NCBI GenBank assembly: GCA_049578545.1
Contig: JBAUMF010000117.1
Coordinates: 42,047 to 106,046 of the forward strand
Length of the DNA stretch: 64,000 nt
From: DASQBT01 sp049578545
GTDB lineage: Bacteria > Pseudomonadota > Gammaproteobacteria > Burkholderiales > Thiobacillaceae
Direction of reading: 5' to 3'
This document shows, in pieces, positions 57,932 to 64,000 of this stretch (its first letter is position 1; every line of letters begins with the position of its first letter). Made by a program: the position numbers and the translations under genes. The notes below the pieces were generated by a model. That model was not told where the DNA came from. It searched no databases and worked only from the letters and a program-made list of their open reading frames with translations.

Positions 57932-58620
57932 TGGTTGAACACGCTCTAGCCAGACACGCGGTGATCCTGCTGTCGGGCGGGCTGGACTCCGCAACGGCGT
58001 TGGCGATGGCAAAGAATGCAGGTTTTCTGTGCCACGCGTTAAGTTTTGACTATGGCCAGCGTCACGGGATCGAACTGGATGCGGCGCGGCGTGTGGCGTC
58101 TTCAATCGGGGTGGAGGAACACCGCATTGCAAGGCTTGATCTGGCCCAACTTGGCGGTTCTGCGCTCACGGACCAAAATATTGCCGTGCCCGAGCAACCG
58201 GCAACCGGGATTCCGGTCACTTATGTCCCGGCAAGAAATACGGTCATGCTCGCCTATGCCCTGGCCTTTGCCGAGGTATTGCAGGCCAGCGATATTTTTA
58301 TCGGGATCAACGCAGTCGATTACTCGGGCTATCCGGATTGCCGGCCTGAATATATTTATGCGTTCGAGCGTATGGCCAATCTTGCTACCAAACGCGCCGT
58401 GGAGGGCAACCCAATCCGTATCCATGCTCCACTCATTGACTTCTCCAAAGCGGAAATCATTCAGCAGGGAATTGCGCTGGGTGTGGACTATGGCCAGACT
58501 ATCTCCTGTTACCAGGTGGATGCGGCGGGACGAGCCTGTGGCCGGTGCGAGTCATGCCGCTTGCGTCGCGAAGGCTTCATGGCTGCCGGGGTCAAGGATC
58601 CGACCCATTACATTGATTGA
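57931..58620 (+). CDS. queC: 7-cyano-7-deazaguanine synthase
   Basis: A 229-residue PP-loop ligase that makes preQ0 from 7-carboxy-7-deazaguanine and ammonia. The ATP-binding motif is LLSGGLDSATALAMA at residues 9-23; SFDYGQRHGIELDAA follows; VPARNTVMLAYALAFAE and the zinc site CGRCESCRLRREGF (with a preceding Cys) complete the family pattern. Coupled to queE. The 100 bases after it hold the promoter of the YeeE-like gene, with no confident pair visible. Confidence 0.95.
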   Translation: MVEHALARHAVILLSGGLDSATALAMAKNAGFLCHALSFDYGQRHGIELDAARRVASSIGVEEHRIARLDLAQLGGSALTDQNIAVPEQPATGIPVTYVPARNTVMLAYALAFAEVLQASDIFIGINAVDYSGYPDCRPEYIYAFERMANLATKRAVEGNPIRIHAPLIDFSKAEIIQQGIALGVDYGQTISCYQVDAAGRACGRCESCRLRREGFMAAGVKDPTHYID

Positions 58621-58721
58621 TGTCTATCGACAAAATATCATTAAAGTTTGCTTGCCCGTCTGCGGCGTGTATGGCATAAACCCTTTACAATGACAAAGTT
58701 ATTACACAGGGGAACGGTTGT

Positions 58722-59831
58722 ATGGAATGGTTGCACGGTTTAGGCCTTGAGCGGCAGGTTGCCATTGGCGGGTTCATCCTGGCCACGATTTTTGGCTATG
58801 TGGGTAACAAGACCCATTTTTGTACCATGGGGGCGGTGTCTGATGTAGTCAACATCGGCGACTGGAACCGTATGCGAGCCTGGTTGCTTGCCATCGCAAT
58901 TGCCACCATCGGCACCAATGTGCTCGTTTACATGGGCTTGCTTGACATTACCAGGACCATTTATACAACAGCCAACTTCTATTGGCTGGCGGCAATCGTG
59001 GGAGGGGGTACATTCGGAGTCGGCATGACATTGGCTGGCGGCTGTGCCCAACGAACCCTGGTTCGACTTGGCGCCGGCAACCTCAAATCTGTCGTCGTAT
59101 TCCTATTTCTGGGCTATTCGGCGCTGGTGACCATAAGGGGCATTTTTGGCTGGTTCAGGTTGTATGTGCTTCAGGCGGATCCCGTAACGATGCACCTTGA
59201 TGGAATACAGACCCTTCCCAGCATTTTGCACTTGGCTGACAAGGGCGCGGCTTTGGGCTTGGCGCTGGCAATTGCTGCCGGCCTGCTGATCTTCATATTT
59301 GCGAACCAGGATTTTCGCAAGAATTATGACGGCGTACTCAGTGGCATCGTGGTTGGATTGGTGGTGGTTGGTGGCTGGTATGTCACCTCAAAAATCGGCT
59401 TTGGCGAAGATCCTGATACGCTCGAAATGGTATACCAGGGCACGAATTCCCACCTTGCTGAGTCCATGAGCTTTGTCGCCCCACTTGGCTATACCATGGA
59501 CTTATGGTCATACTGGACCGACTCGGCAACGATCGTAACCTTCGGCATTGCCTCGGTATTCGGCGTGGTGATTGGTTCATTTCTGCACGCGGTCGTCCAT
59601 CGGACATTTCGCTGGGAATCGTTCAATTCCCCACAGGACATGGTCAGGCATATTATCGGTGCCGGCCTGATGGGCTTTGGCGGGGTAACGGCACTTGGAT
59701 GCACGATTGGTCAGGGCGTAACGGGTGTGTCGACCCTGTCGATCATGTCTATTGTCGTTTTTGCCAGCATCATCGCCGGCGCGGCCATTACAATGAAAGT
59801 TCAGTATGCCTTAATGCTGAGGGGGGTCTGA
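58722..59831 (+). CDS. YeeE/YedE (TsuA-like) sulfur compound transporter
   Basis: A 369-residue membrane protein with about 9-10 helices. The YeeE/YedE cysteine motifs are present: THFCTMGAVSD, the GMTLAGGCAQRTLVRLGAG loop and LGCTIGQGVTGVS. In TsuA such Cys residues relay thiosulfate through the pore by hydrogen bonds. Members import thiosulfate or related sulfur compounds, or supply sulfur for selenium and tRNA modification. The gene is followed by a TlpA-like thioredoxin, as would suit redox handling of sulfur. A CAGGGGAA ribosome binding site precedes the ATG. Confidence 0.85.
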   Translation: MEWLHGLGLERQVAIGGFILATIFGYVGNKTHFCTMGAVSDVVNIGDWNRMRAWLLAIAIATIGTNVLVYMGLLDITRTIYTTANFYWLAAIVGGGTFGVGMTLAGGCAQRTLVRLGAGNLKSVVVFLFLGYSALVTIRGIFGWFRLYVLQADPVTMHLDGIQTLPSILHLADKGAALGLALAIAAGLLIFIFANQDFRKNYDGVLSGIVVGLVVVGGWYVTSKIGFGEDPDTLEMVYQGTNSHLAESMSFVAPLGYTMDLWSYWTDSATIVTFGIASVFGVVIGSFLHAVVHRTFRWESFNSPQDMVRHIIGAGLMGFGGVTALGCTIGQGVTGVSTLSIMSIVVFASIIAGAAITMKVQYALMLRGV

Positions 59832-59932
59832 GCACTACAGCTAGACATTTTTATGCCGTTATTGGTTAATATGTACCATGACCATTGAACCCAAATCTGT
59901 TAGGGTTATATTGGAATAAAAAAGGGCCCATT

Positions 59933-60556
59933 TTGAAAAGATTTCTCGCAGCCTTGGTGGTTCTTATATCGATGGGTCTAGGCCAAAGCGCCTTGGCATC
60001 CAAGGCAGTCAATTTTGTCTTCACAGACACCAGTGGCAAAACCCTTCGTCTCTCCGAAATGAGAGGCAAGTGGGTATTGATCAATTTCTGGGCACCTTGG
60101 TGTCCACGATGCTGGATGGAATTCTCTATCCTGAATGATCTGGATGCGCGCAAGGACTTCGTCGTCATTGGCATGGCAATGGATTATGCCGGTGATGAGA
60201 AGTCTGTCTACAACTACTTGAACCGTTATGCCGTGCGTTATCCTCAGGTCATGGGGGGTGACCGGCACGATCCCAAGAGCCCATCGCTTCAGGTTGGACC
60301 AATAGATTTCTATCCCACGTCCTACCTTTATGATCCAAAAGGCGATCTGGTCATGTTCATCCCAGGCCTGGTGAGCAAACAAAAGATGCTTGCCTTTATC
60401 GACCAATATAGCCAGGACAACCCTTCCACAAGAATTTCAGATTCTGAGCCTCCCACTGCTGCCGTACCCGAGCCAGTTAAACCGGCAACATTTACCAGCA
60501 ACAGAAGCAAGAATGCGAAATCCTCCTCCAGGAGCAAAAAAAAAATAAGAATGTAG
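59933..60556 (+). CDS. TlpA-like periplasmic thioredoxin
   Basis: About 207 residues from the TTG at 59933 (KRFLAALVVLISMGLG signal peptide, cleaved near QSALA). An upstream TTG at 59885 in frame would add 16 non-signal residues. The AhpC/TSA-TlpA domain has VNFVFTDTSGKTLRLSEMRGKW and the active site FWAPWCPRCWMEF (CPRC, not the usual CGPC or CPPC). A lysine/serine-rich tail ends the protein. It is likely a periplasmic thiol-disulfide protein, perhaps for the sulfur transporter upstream. A strong terminator follows. Confidence 0.83.
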   Translation: MKRFLAALVVLISMGLGQSALASKAVNFVFTDTSGKTLRLSEMRGKWVLINFWAPWCPRCWMEFSILNDLDARKDFVVIGMAMDYAGDEKSVYNYLNRYAVRYPQVMGGDRHDPKSPSLQVGPIDFYPTSYLYDPKGDLVMFIPGLVSKQKMLAFIDQYSQDNPSTRISDSEPPTAAVPEPVKPATFTSNRSKNAKSSSRSKKKIRM

Positions 60557-60588
60557 TGAGATAGTCCTTCTGATGGGTAGACAAAATG

Positions 60589-60609
60589 CGGGCGAAGGCC
60601 CGTTTTTTT
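60589..60609 (+). terminator. Rho-independent terminator after TlpA-like gene
   Basis: Stem CGGGC (60589-60593) with GCCCG (60598-60602), loop GAAG, followed by seven Ts. It ends the TlpA-like transcript just ahead of the tRNA promoter. Confidence 0.85.
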
Positions 60610-60644
60610 ATTGTCCAGCATCGCGCAAAAATCAGGTGCCAGCT

Positions 60645-60672
60645 TTGACTGGCGTATGCGTTACGGTATAAT
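60645..60672 (+). promoter_or_regulatory. Sigma-70 promoter of tRNA-Lys
   Basis: TTGACT at 60645-60650 and a perfect TATAAT at 60667-60672, with a 16-base spacer. The tRNA begins 15 bases after the -10, and a GC-rich start region lies between. This is one of the clearest promoters in the window. Confidence 0.85.
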
Positions 60673-60686
60673 CGCGGGCTTTGCAA

Positions 60687-60762
60687 GGGTCGGTAGCTCA
60701 GCCGGTAGAGCAGCGGACTTTTAATCCGTTGGTCGCGAGTTCGAATCTCGCCCGACCCACCA
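60687..60762 (+). tRNA. tRNA-Lys (anticodon TTT)
   Basis: A 76-base cloverleaf: acceptor GGGTCGG pairing with CCGACCC, D-arm GCTCAGCCGGTAGAGC, anticodon stem GCGGA/TCCGT with loop CTTTTAA and anticodon TTT at 60720-60722, T-arm with GTTCGAATC, discriminator A and an encoded CCA. Its 3' end is the likely integration site of the element that follows. Confidence 0.97.
60735..60762. other. Putative attachment site in tRNA-Lys 3' end
   Basis: The T-arm to CCA end of tRNA-Lys lies 34 bases before the end of a convergent tyrosine integrase gene. Integrases of this kind commonly use the 3' end of a tRNA as attB and leave the gene intact. The second copy (the other att) would be outside the window. 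The exact core cannot be set from one copy. Confidence 0.4.
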
Positions 60763-60796
60763 GTAAACATGCGGCTCTCCACGGTGAGGGCCCTTT

Positions 60797-61819
60797 TCAT
60801 TTCTTGGCCACCGTAGCCAAAACGTAACCATCCAACACATTATCGAGGCGAGCCGCTGACTCAGCCAGATGATCCGGCGCGAGGTGAGCGTAACGTTCCA
60901 CCATCGATGCCGTTCTCCAACCACCTAAACGCTGCAGCTCATGCGTAGGCGTTCCCGCCCGCCGATGCCACGTCGCCCAGGTATGACGCAAATCATGCCA
61001 GCGGAAATCCTCAATCCCCACCCGCTTTAATGCATTACGCCACGCCCGAGTATTCGCGTTGGTGATAGGTCTGCCTTGATAGGTGAACACCCTTTGTGGA
61101 TGTTTGCCCACCTGTCGCAGCAAAATCGCGATGGCGTCCTGATTCAACGGTACCGCAATCGGGCGGCGGTTCTTGGACATGCTTGAATCAACCCAGGCAT
61201 GACCGCGTTCCAGATCCACCCGTGACCACTCCAAGCGCACCACATTCGCGTGCCTCAATCCCGTCAGCAGGGTAAAGAGCACCATGTCACGCTGGTGCGG
61301 CAGCAGTTCATCCAGCAATCGCTTGGCCTGCTCCGGCGTGATCGATCGCTCGCGCCCGTCTGCTTCCTTGTAAAGCTTCACCTTCGGCACCTTGTCGATC
61401 CATTCCCAGTCGTCACGTGCCCGTCTGAGAATCGCCCGCACCAATGCCAGGTAACGATTGGCCGTGGTCTTCGTGCCTTCCTTGAGTCGCGCTGCCCGGA
61501 TGCTATCAATCACATCCAGGGTGATCTCATCCAGATTGCGCTTCCCCAGGTAGGCATGCAGCCATCTGAGCTTTACCACATCCTCACGGTGGGTACGCTT
61601 GTCGGAGGTTTCCGCCAGCCAGCGCACCACCGCTTCCCGCCAGGAGCGTTTGGGTTTGGTCCCGAGCCGCGATTGCTCCCACAAACTGGCCTTTAACCTG
61701 TCGTGGTATTCCTGCGCTAGTACCCGGTCTTCAGTCCCAGTGCTTCTTTGTATCGTTTGTCCGTTGTGGCGCAGCTTGATCCACCAGACGGACGAGTCAT
61801 TGCGTTTGTAGAGTGACAT
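60797..61819 (-). CDS. Tyrosine-recombinase integrase
   Basis: A 340-residue phage-type integrase. The N-terminal arm/SAM-like region begins MSLYKRNDSSVWWIKLRHNG. Catalytic residues are visible: Arg in LLTGLRHANVVRLEW, the HxxR block HDLRHTWATWHRRAGTP, the GGW in LGGWRTASM and the nucleophile Tyr in VERYAHLAPDHL. Its reading direction is toward the tRNA-Lys gene and it ends 34 bases away. AGGAGA lies 9 bases before the ATG. The start overlaps the preceding HTH gene by about 100 bases, in another frame. Confidence 0.95.
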   Translation of the reverse strand: MSLYKRNDSSVWWIKLRHNGQTIQRSTGTEDRVLAQEYHDRLKASLWEQSRLGTKPKRSWREAVVRWLAETSDKRTHREDVVKLRWLHAYLGKRNLDEITLDVIDSIRAARLKEGTKTTANRYLALVRAILRRARDDWEWIDKVPKVKLYKEADGRERSITPEQAKRLLDELLPHQRDMVLFTLLTGLRHANVVRLEWSRVDLERGHAWVDSSMSKNRRPIAVPLNQDAIAILLRQVGKHPQRVFTYQGRPITNANTRAWRNALKRVGIEDFRWHDLRHTWATWHRRAGTPTHELQRLGGWRTASMVERYAHLAPDHLAESAARLDNVLDGYVLATVAKK

Positions 61820-62019
61820 AACACTTTCTCCTGTGGGTCACCCTGCTTCACCCGCAGCGGATATTGTGACCGGATATGCTCGATCAGATCAAGTTCGACA
61901 AACACCCAGTTCTTGCCGATCTTGGCCCCGGGGATCTCACCTAGGCGGGCCTTGTCCCGTAGTGTCACGGGATGGATGTGCAGCAACTTAGCAGCGGCAT
62001 TCAGGTCGAGGGTGTTCAT
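61717..62019 (-). CDS. Excisionase/AlpA-like helix-turn-helix protein
   Basis: About 100 residues from the ATG at 62019. The first 60 residues (MNTLDLNAAAKLLHIHPVTL, then RDKARLGEIPGAKIGKNWVF) are a MerR/excisionase-type winged-helix fold. Such proteins steer integrase toward excision or activate element genes. The C-terminal half (about 40 residues) overlaps the integrase start in another frame and may be poorly conserved. Its ATG overlaps the upstream gene's stop as ATGA. Confidence 0.72.
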   Translation of the reverse strand: MNTLDLNAAAKLLHIHPVTLRDKARLGEIPGAKIGKNWVFVELDLIEHIRSQYPLRVKQGDPQEKVLCHSTNAMTRPSGGSSCATTDKRYKEALGLKTGY

Positions 62020-62288
62020 GGAAAGGGGCGGCAACCAATACACCGTTCACCCGCAAAAAAATTGGAGGGTGTTTTGAATCGAAAATCCGGGTTCATTGCA
62101 TGCATTCGTGATTCCAACAAGTGCTTACAGCAGTACATTTTCTGCGGCCTTGCGAGGTGCGGCGCAAGCTTAATACCAGCCGTTTCTACAGTCTTTCCTC
62201 TCCTTGATTGGGTCAAAAGGATCAACCCTTCCGCAGGAATCAGCACGATCATCCGATCACGAGTCCAATTGACATCGGATCGAATCAT
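62016..62288 (-). CDS. Small hypothetical protein of integrated element
   Basis: A 90-residue basic protein (MIRSDVNWTRDRMIVLIPAE). Several Cys and Met residues, no domain recognised. Both its ends overlap neighbours as ATGA (62016-62019 and 62285-62288), which argues that it is translated. It lies between the sigma-like and HTH genes. Confidence 0.45.
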   Translation of the reverse strand: MIRSDVNWTRDRMIVLIPAEGLILLTQSRRGKTVETAGIKLAPHLARPQKMYCCKHLLESRMHAMNPDFRFKTPSNFFAGERCIGCRPFP

Positions 62289-62860
62289 GCCTCGCCCCTT
62301 GAGTAGAGTTGTTTCAGCAGTTCCTCCTGCCGATACCGCACCGCACGTACCGACAAGCCATAGAGTTCTGCCACCTGGTCAATGGGAACGGCAAGCAGGA
62401 GTTCTGCAAATGTCCGGTCGCGCGTTGTGAGCTGTTCAAACACTGCCTGTTTCCGCGATGATCCCAGGCGCACCTGGTCCGCGTTCTCCTCTCGTGCAAG
62501 CAGCGCATTCAGCGGATCAACCGGTTCCTGCGTGTGGGGGGAGGCCAAAAGCTTTTCCCGAACCCAGGCAGATTCAAACTCCTCCGCACCTTCGGTCTGG
62601 GCAGCCGGATGGTTCGAGCACCCCAGTCGCATCGAAACCGGATAACGCAGCGTCATTCCCCACAGGTGACCCATGACATACTGCCGCGGACTTCCTCGTG
62701 CCGGATCAAAGTCACACTGGCCACTCGCAATGCACCAGCACAAAAGCCTTGCCTCCTGACGCACATCCTCGATCGACAGCGAGCAGCAGCCCGCTACACT
62801 GCGCAGCTCACCCTGATCCAGACCGGCATACAGCGCTTCCATCGTCTCCATGACCATCAT
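62285..62860 (-). CDS. Sigma-70-like / HTH DNA-binding protein
   Basis: About 191 residues. Residues about 32-68 (SIEDVRQEARLLCWCIASG, then CDFDPARGSPRQYVMGHLWG) resemble sigma-70 region 2, and the end (QVAELYGLSVRAVRYRQEEL) is a region-4-like HTH. A middle stretch (about 75-140) is linker-like. The ATG at 62860 overlaps the parB stop as ATGA; an ATG at 62872 is also in frame. It could be an element-encoded sigma factor or regulator that switches element genes. Core RNA-polymerase contacts are not verifiable by eye. Confidence 0.6.
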   Translation of the reverse strand: MMVMETMEALYAGLDQGELRSVAGCCSLSIEDVRQEARLLCWCIASGQCDFDPARGSPRQYVMGHLWGMTLRYPVSMRLGCSNHPAAQTEGAEEFESAWVREKLLASPHTQEPVDPLNALLAREENADQVRLGSSRKQAVFEQLTTRDRTFAELLLAVPIDQVAELYGLSVRAVRYRQEELLKQLYSRGEA

Positions 62861-63777
62861 GCCGCCCGCCATCCCTGACTGCGGCTCAGTGCCAGGGCCG
62901 CCAGGGCAATGCTCCGGATCGATTCGATGCCACCCGCTTCGTGAATCCAGACCGAGGGCACCGCAAGCGAGACAATAGTGTGGCCCGTCCCACCCATTTC
63001 CAGTCCAGGATCAGGCCTCACGTCAGCCTCGACGACCGGGTGTGCCACCCCCGTGGTCATTCGCGATTCACCGCTGCCTGAACCCTGACCGGCTTGCCCA
63101 TCCTCTGGAGAAGGACTCACCAGCGGCAGACTCGGCTGGCGGAGTGCCCGTTCACGTTCCTCCAGCTCCCGGTATTTCTGGCGCAACTGCGCACAACGGG
63201 TCGAGGTGATCGGCATTTCCGAGTCGAGAAGCTCGCGCCGTGCCGGATCCGGCAAGGCCCGAAAGTGCGCCAGCACATCCACACTGCGCAGCCGTCCGGT
63301 CTCAAACAGCGTCCGGTAGGCCGGGTTGGCCGCCAGTTCATGACCCCGTACCCACTCCACCCGCTTGCCCAGCGCCTCCGCGATGGCTGACGTGCCCAGC
63401 CCCGCCATCAGCATCTCGGTAATCGCATCCACGTATTCCAGCGGGGTCAGATCCTGATGGTGGGCATTCTCCGAACACTGCACCACCCGTTGCACCAGCC
63501 TGTCCATGTTCATCGACAGCACCAGACAGGGGAGGGCGGACAAGCCTGCCAGTCCGGCCGCCTTCCAGCGCCGCTCACCGGCCAGGATGGTGTACAGGCC
63601 ATCGGCCTCCTCACGCACCAGGATGGGTTGCAGGACACCGATCACCCGGATGCTGGCTGCCAGTTCATCCAGCGCTTCGGGATCGAATGATTTCCTTGGC
63701 TGATCATGATCGGGACGGAGCCGATGCAGGGGCAGCTCCTGCAGCAGGGCCGATGTGGCATCGAACAATCTGTTCAT
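62857..63777 (-). CDS. ParB/Spo0J-family partition protein
   Basis: A 306-residue ParB-like protein. The ParB/sulfiredoxin domain spans residues about 15-110: HRLRPDHDQPRKSFDPEALD, SIRVIGVLQPILVRE, and the CTP-binding-type ILAGERRWKAAGLAG, then the C-terminal CSENAHHQDLTPLEY. The HTH follows near LGTSAIAEALGKRVEWVRGHEL. A proline/glycine-rich segment leads to a short end. It probably maintains or regulates the integrated element. It overlaps neighbours at both ends as ATGA. Confidence 0.85.
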   Translation of the reverse strand: MNRLFDATSALLQELPLHRLRPDHDQPRKSFDPEALDELAASIRVIGVLQPILVREEADGLYTILAGERRWKAAGLAGLSALPCLVLSMNMDRLVQRVVQCSENAHHQDLTPLEYVDAITEMLMAGLGTSAIAEALGKRVEWVRGHELAANPAYRTLFETGRLRSVDVLAHFRALPDPARRELLDSEMPITSTRCAQLRQKYRELEERERALRQPSLPLVSPSPEDGQAGQGSGSGESRMTTGVAHPVVEADVRPDPGLEMGGTGHTIVSLAVPSVWIHEAGGIESIRSIALAALALSRSQGWRAA

Positions 63778-64000
63778 GGCGCGGCCTCCGTGAGGGGGGA
63801 CTCGGCAGGGGACTCACTCCACAGGGGATGAGCCTGGGCGCGCTCCAGCATGTCTGCCTTGTGTGCAGCTTCTGCCTCACGCTGCAACTGGTTCTGCAAC
63901 GTCTTCTCCTCCTGTTCTGCCCGTGCCCGCCTTGCTTCCAATCGCTGCTGGGCATTGAGTTTGGATAGCAGTTTGCGAGCCTGTCGCCTGCCCTCCACCG
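63774..64000 (-). CDS. Partial coiled-coil protein at window edge
   Basis: At least 74 residues, reading in from the right edge, so the start may lie outside (a GTG at 63998 is available). It is rich in Arg, Glu and Gln with a long amphipathic helix (KLLSKLNAQQRLEARRARAE). It ends with an ATGA overlap on parB. No family recognised from the part present. Confidence 0.5.
   Translation of the reverse strand, partial: VEGRRQARKLLSKLNAQQRLEARRARAEQEEKTLQNQLQREAEAAHKADMLERAQAHPLWSESPAESPLTEAAP

Overview
The window looks like the chromosome of a betaproteobacterium, most likely a Nitrosomonadales-type (Sulfuricella/Gallionella-like) autotroph or sulfur/iron oxidiser. This rests on the gene families, on gene orders familiar from that class (fmdB-DUF502-aspS-nudB; yebC-ruvCAB; ybgC-tolQRAB-pal-cpoB-queE-queC) and on the absence of any eukaryotic or Gram-positive trait. 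The genus is an inference.

Layout. 0-10.4 kb is a surface-glycan region: a fucosyltransferase-like protein, a small coiled-coil protein, an FkbM methyltransferase with a Wzt-like C-terminal domain, an IS3-family transposase remnant, a Wza/KpsD-like export lipoprotein, a GT4 glycosyltransferase, KpsC-like and KpsS-like capsule proteins, a FemAB/GNAT-like acyltransferase and an NAD-dependent epimerase. 10.8-12.8 kb holds a TonB-dependent receptor. 12.9-16.7 kb is a conserved backbone (fmdB, DUF502, aspS, nudB) that resumes at 23.6 kb with an EEP-family hydrolase and clsB. Between the two halves (16.7-23.2 kb) sits a cassette of two secreted SRPBCC proteins, an RnfD/UnbU-like membrane protein, a large FG-GAP/UnbV-like protein and an ABC-2 transporter. 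It is the least understood system here.

25.8-48.1 kb is devoted to glycogen and hexose phosphates: pgi, glucan phosphorylase, gnd, zwf and pgl; glgC with a GH57 amylase and malQ in an overlapping minus-strand operon; glgB and glgA in the opposite direction; and a ROK sugar kinase. Together they could build glycogen from glucose-1-phosphate, break it down and feed glucose-6-phosphate into the oxidative pentose phosphate pathway. Inside this block lies an odd pair: an Asp-box beta-propeller overlapping a MoaD/ThiS-like protein that ends in Gly-Gly.

48.2-60.6 kb is housekeeping: yebC, ruvC, an extra small membrane-protein gene, ruvA and ruvB; the Tol-Pal system, with a MITE-like element inserted between tolQ and tolR; queuosine genes queE and queC; a YeeE/YedE sulfur transporter; and a TlpA-like thioredoxin. 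From the tRNA-Lys gene at 60.7 kb to the right edge is the end of an integrated element: tyrosine integrase, excisionase-like HTH protein, a small unknown gene, a sigma-70-like protein, ParB and a partial gene. Four consecutive ATGA overlaps link the upstream five.

Several non-coding repeats occur: two related MITE-like elements (13.27-13.68 and 52.50-52.77 kb), a solo copy of one terminus, a family of dispersed repeats ending in a GCAATCC-like core, and a few strong inverted repeats.
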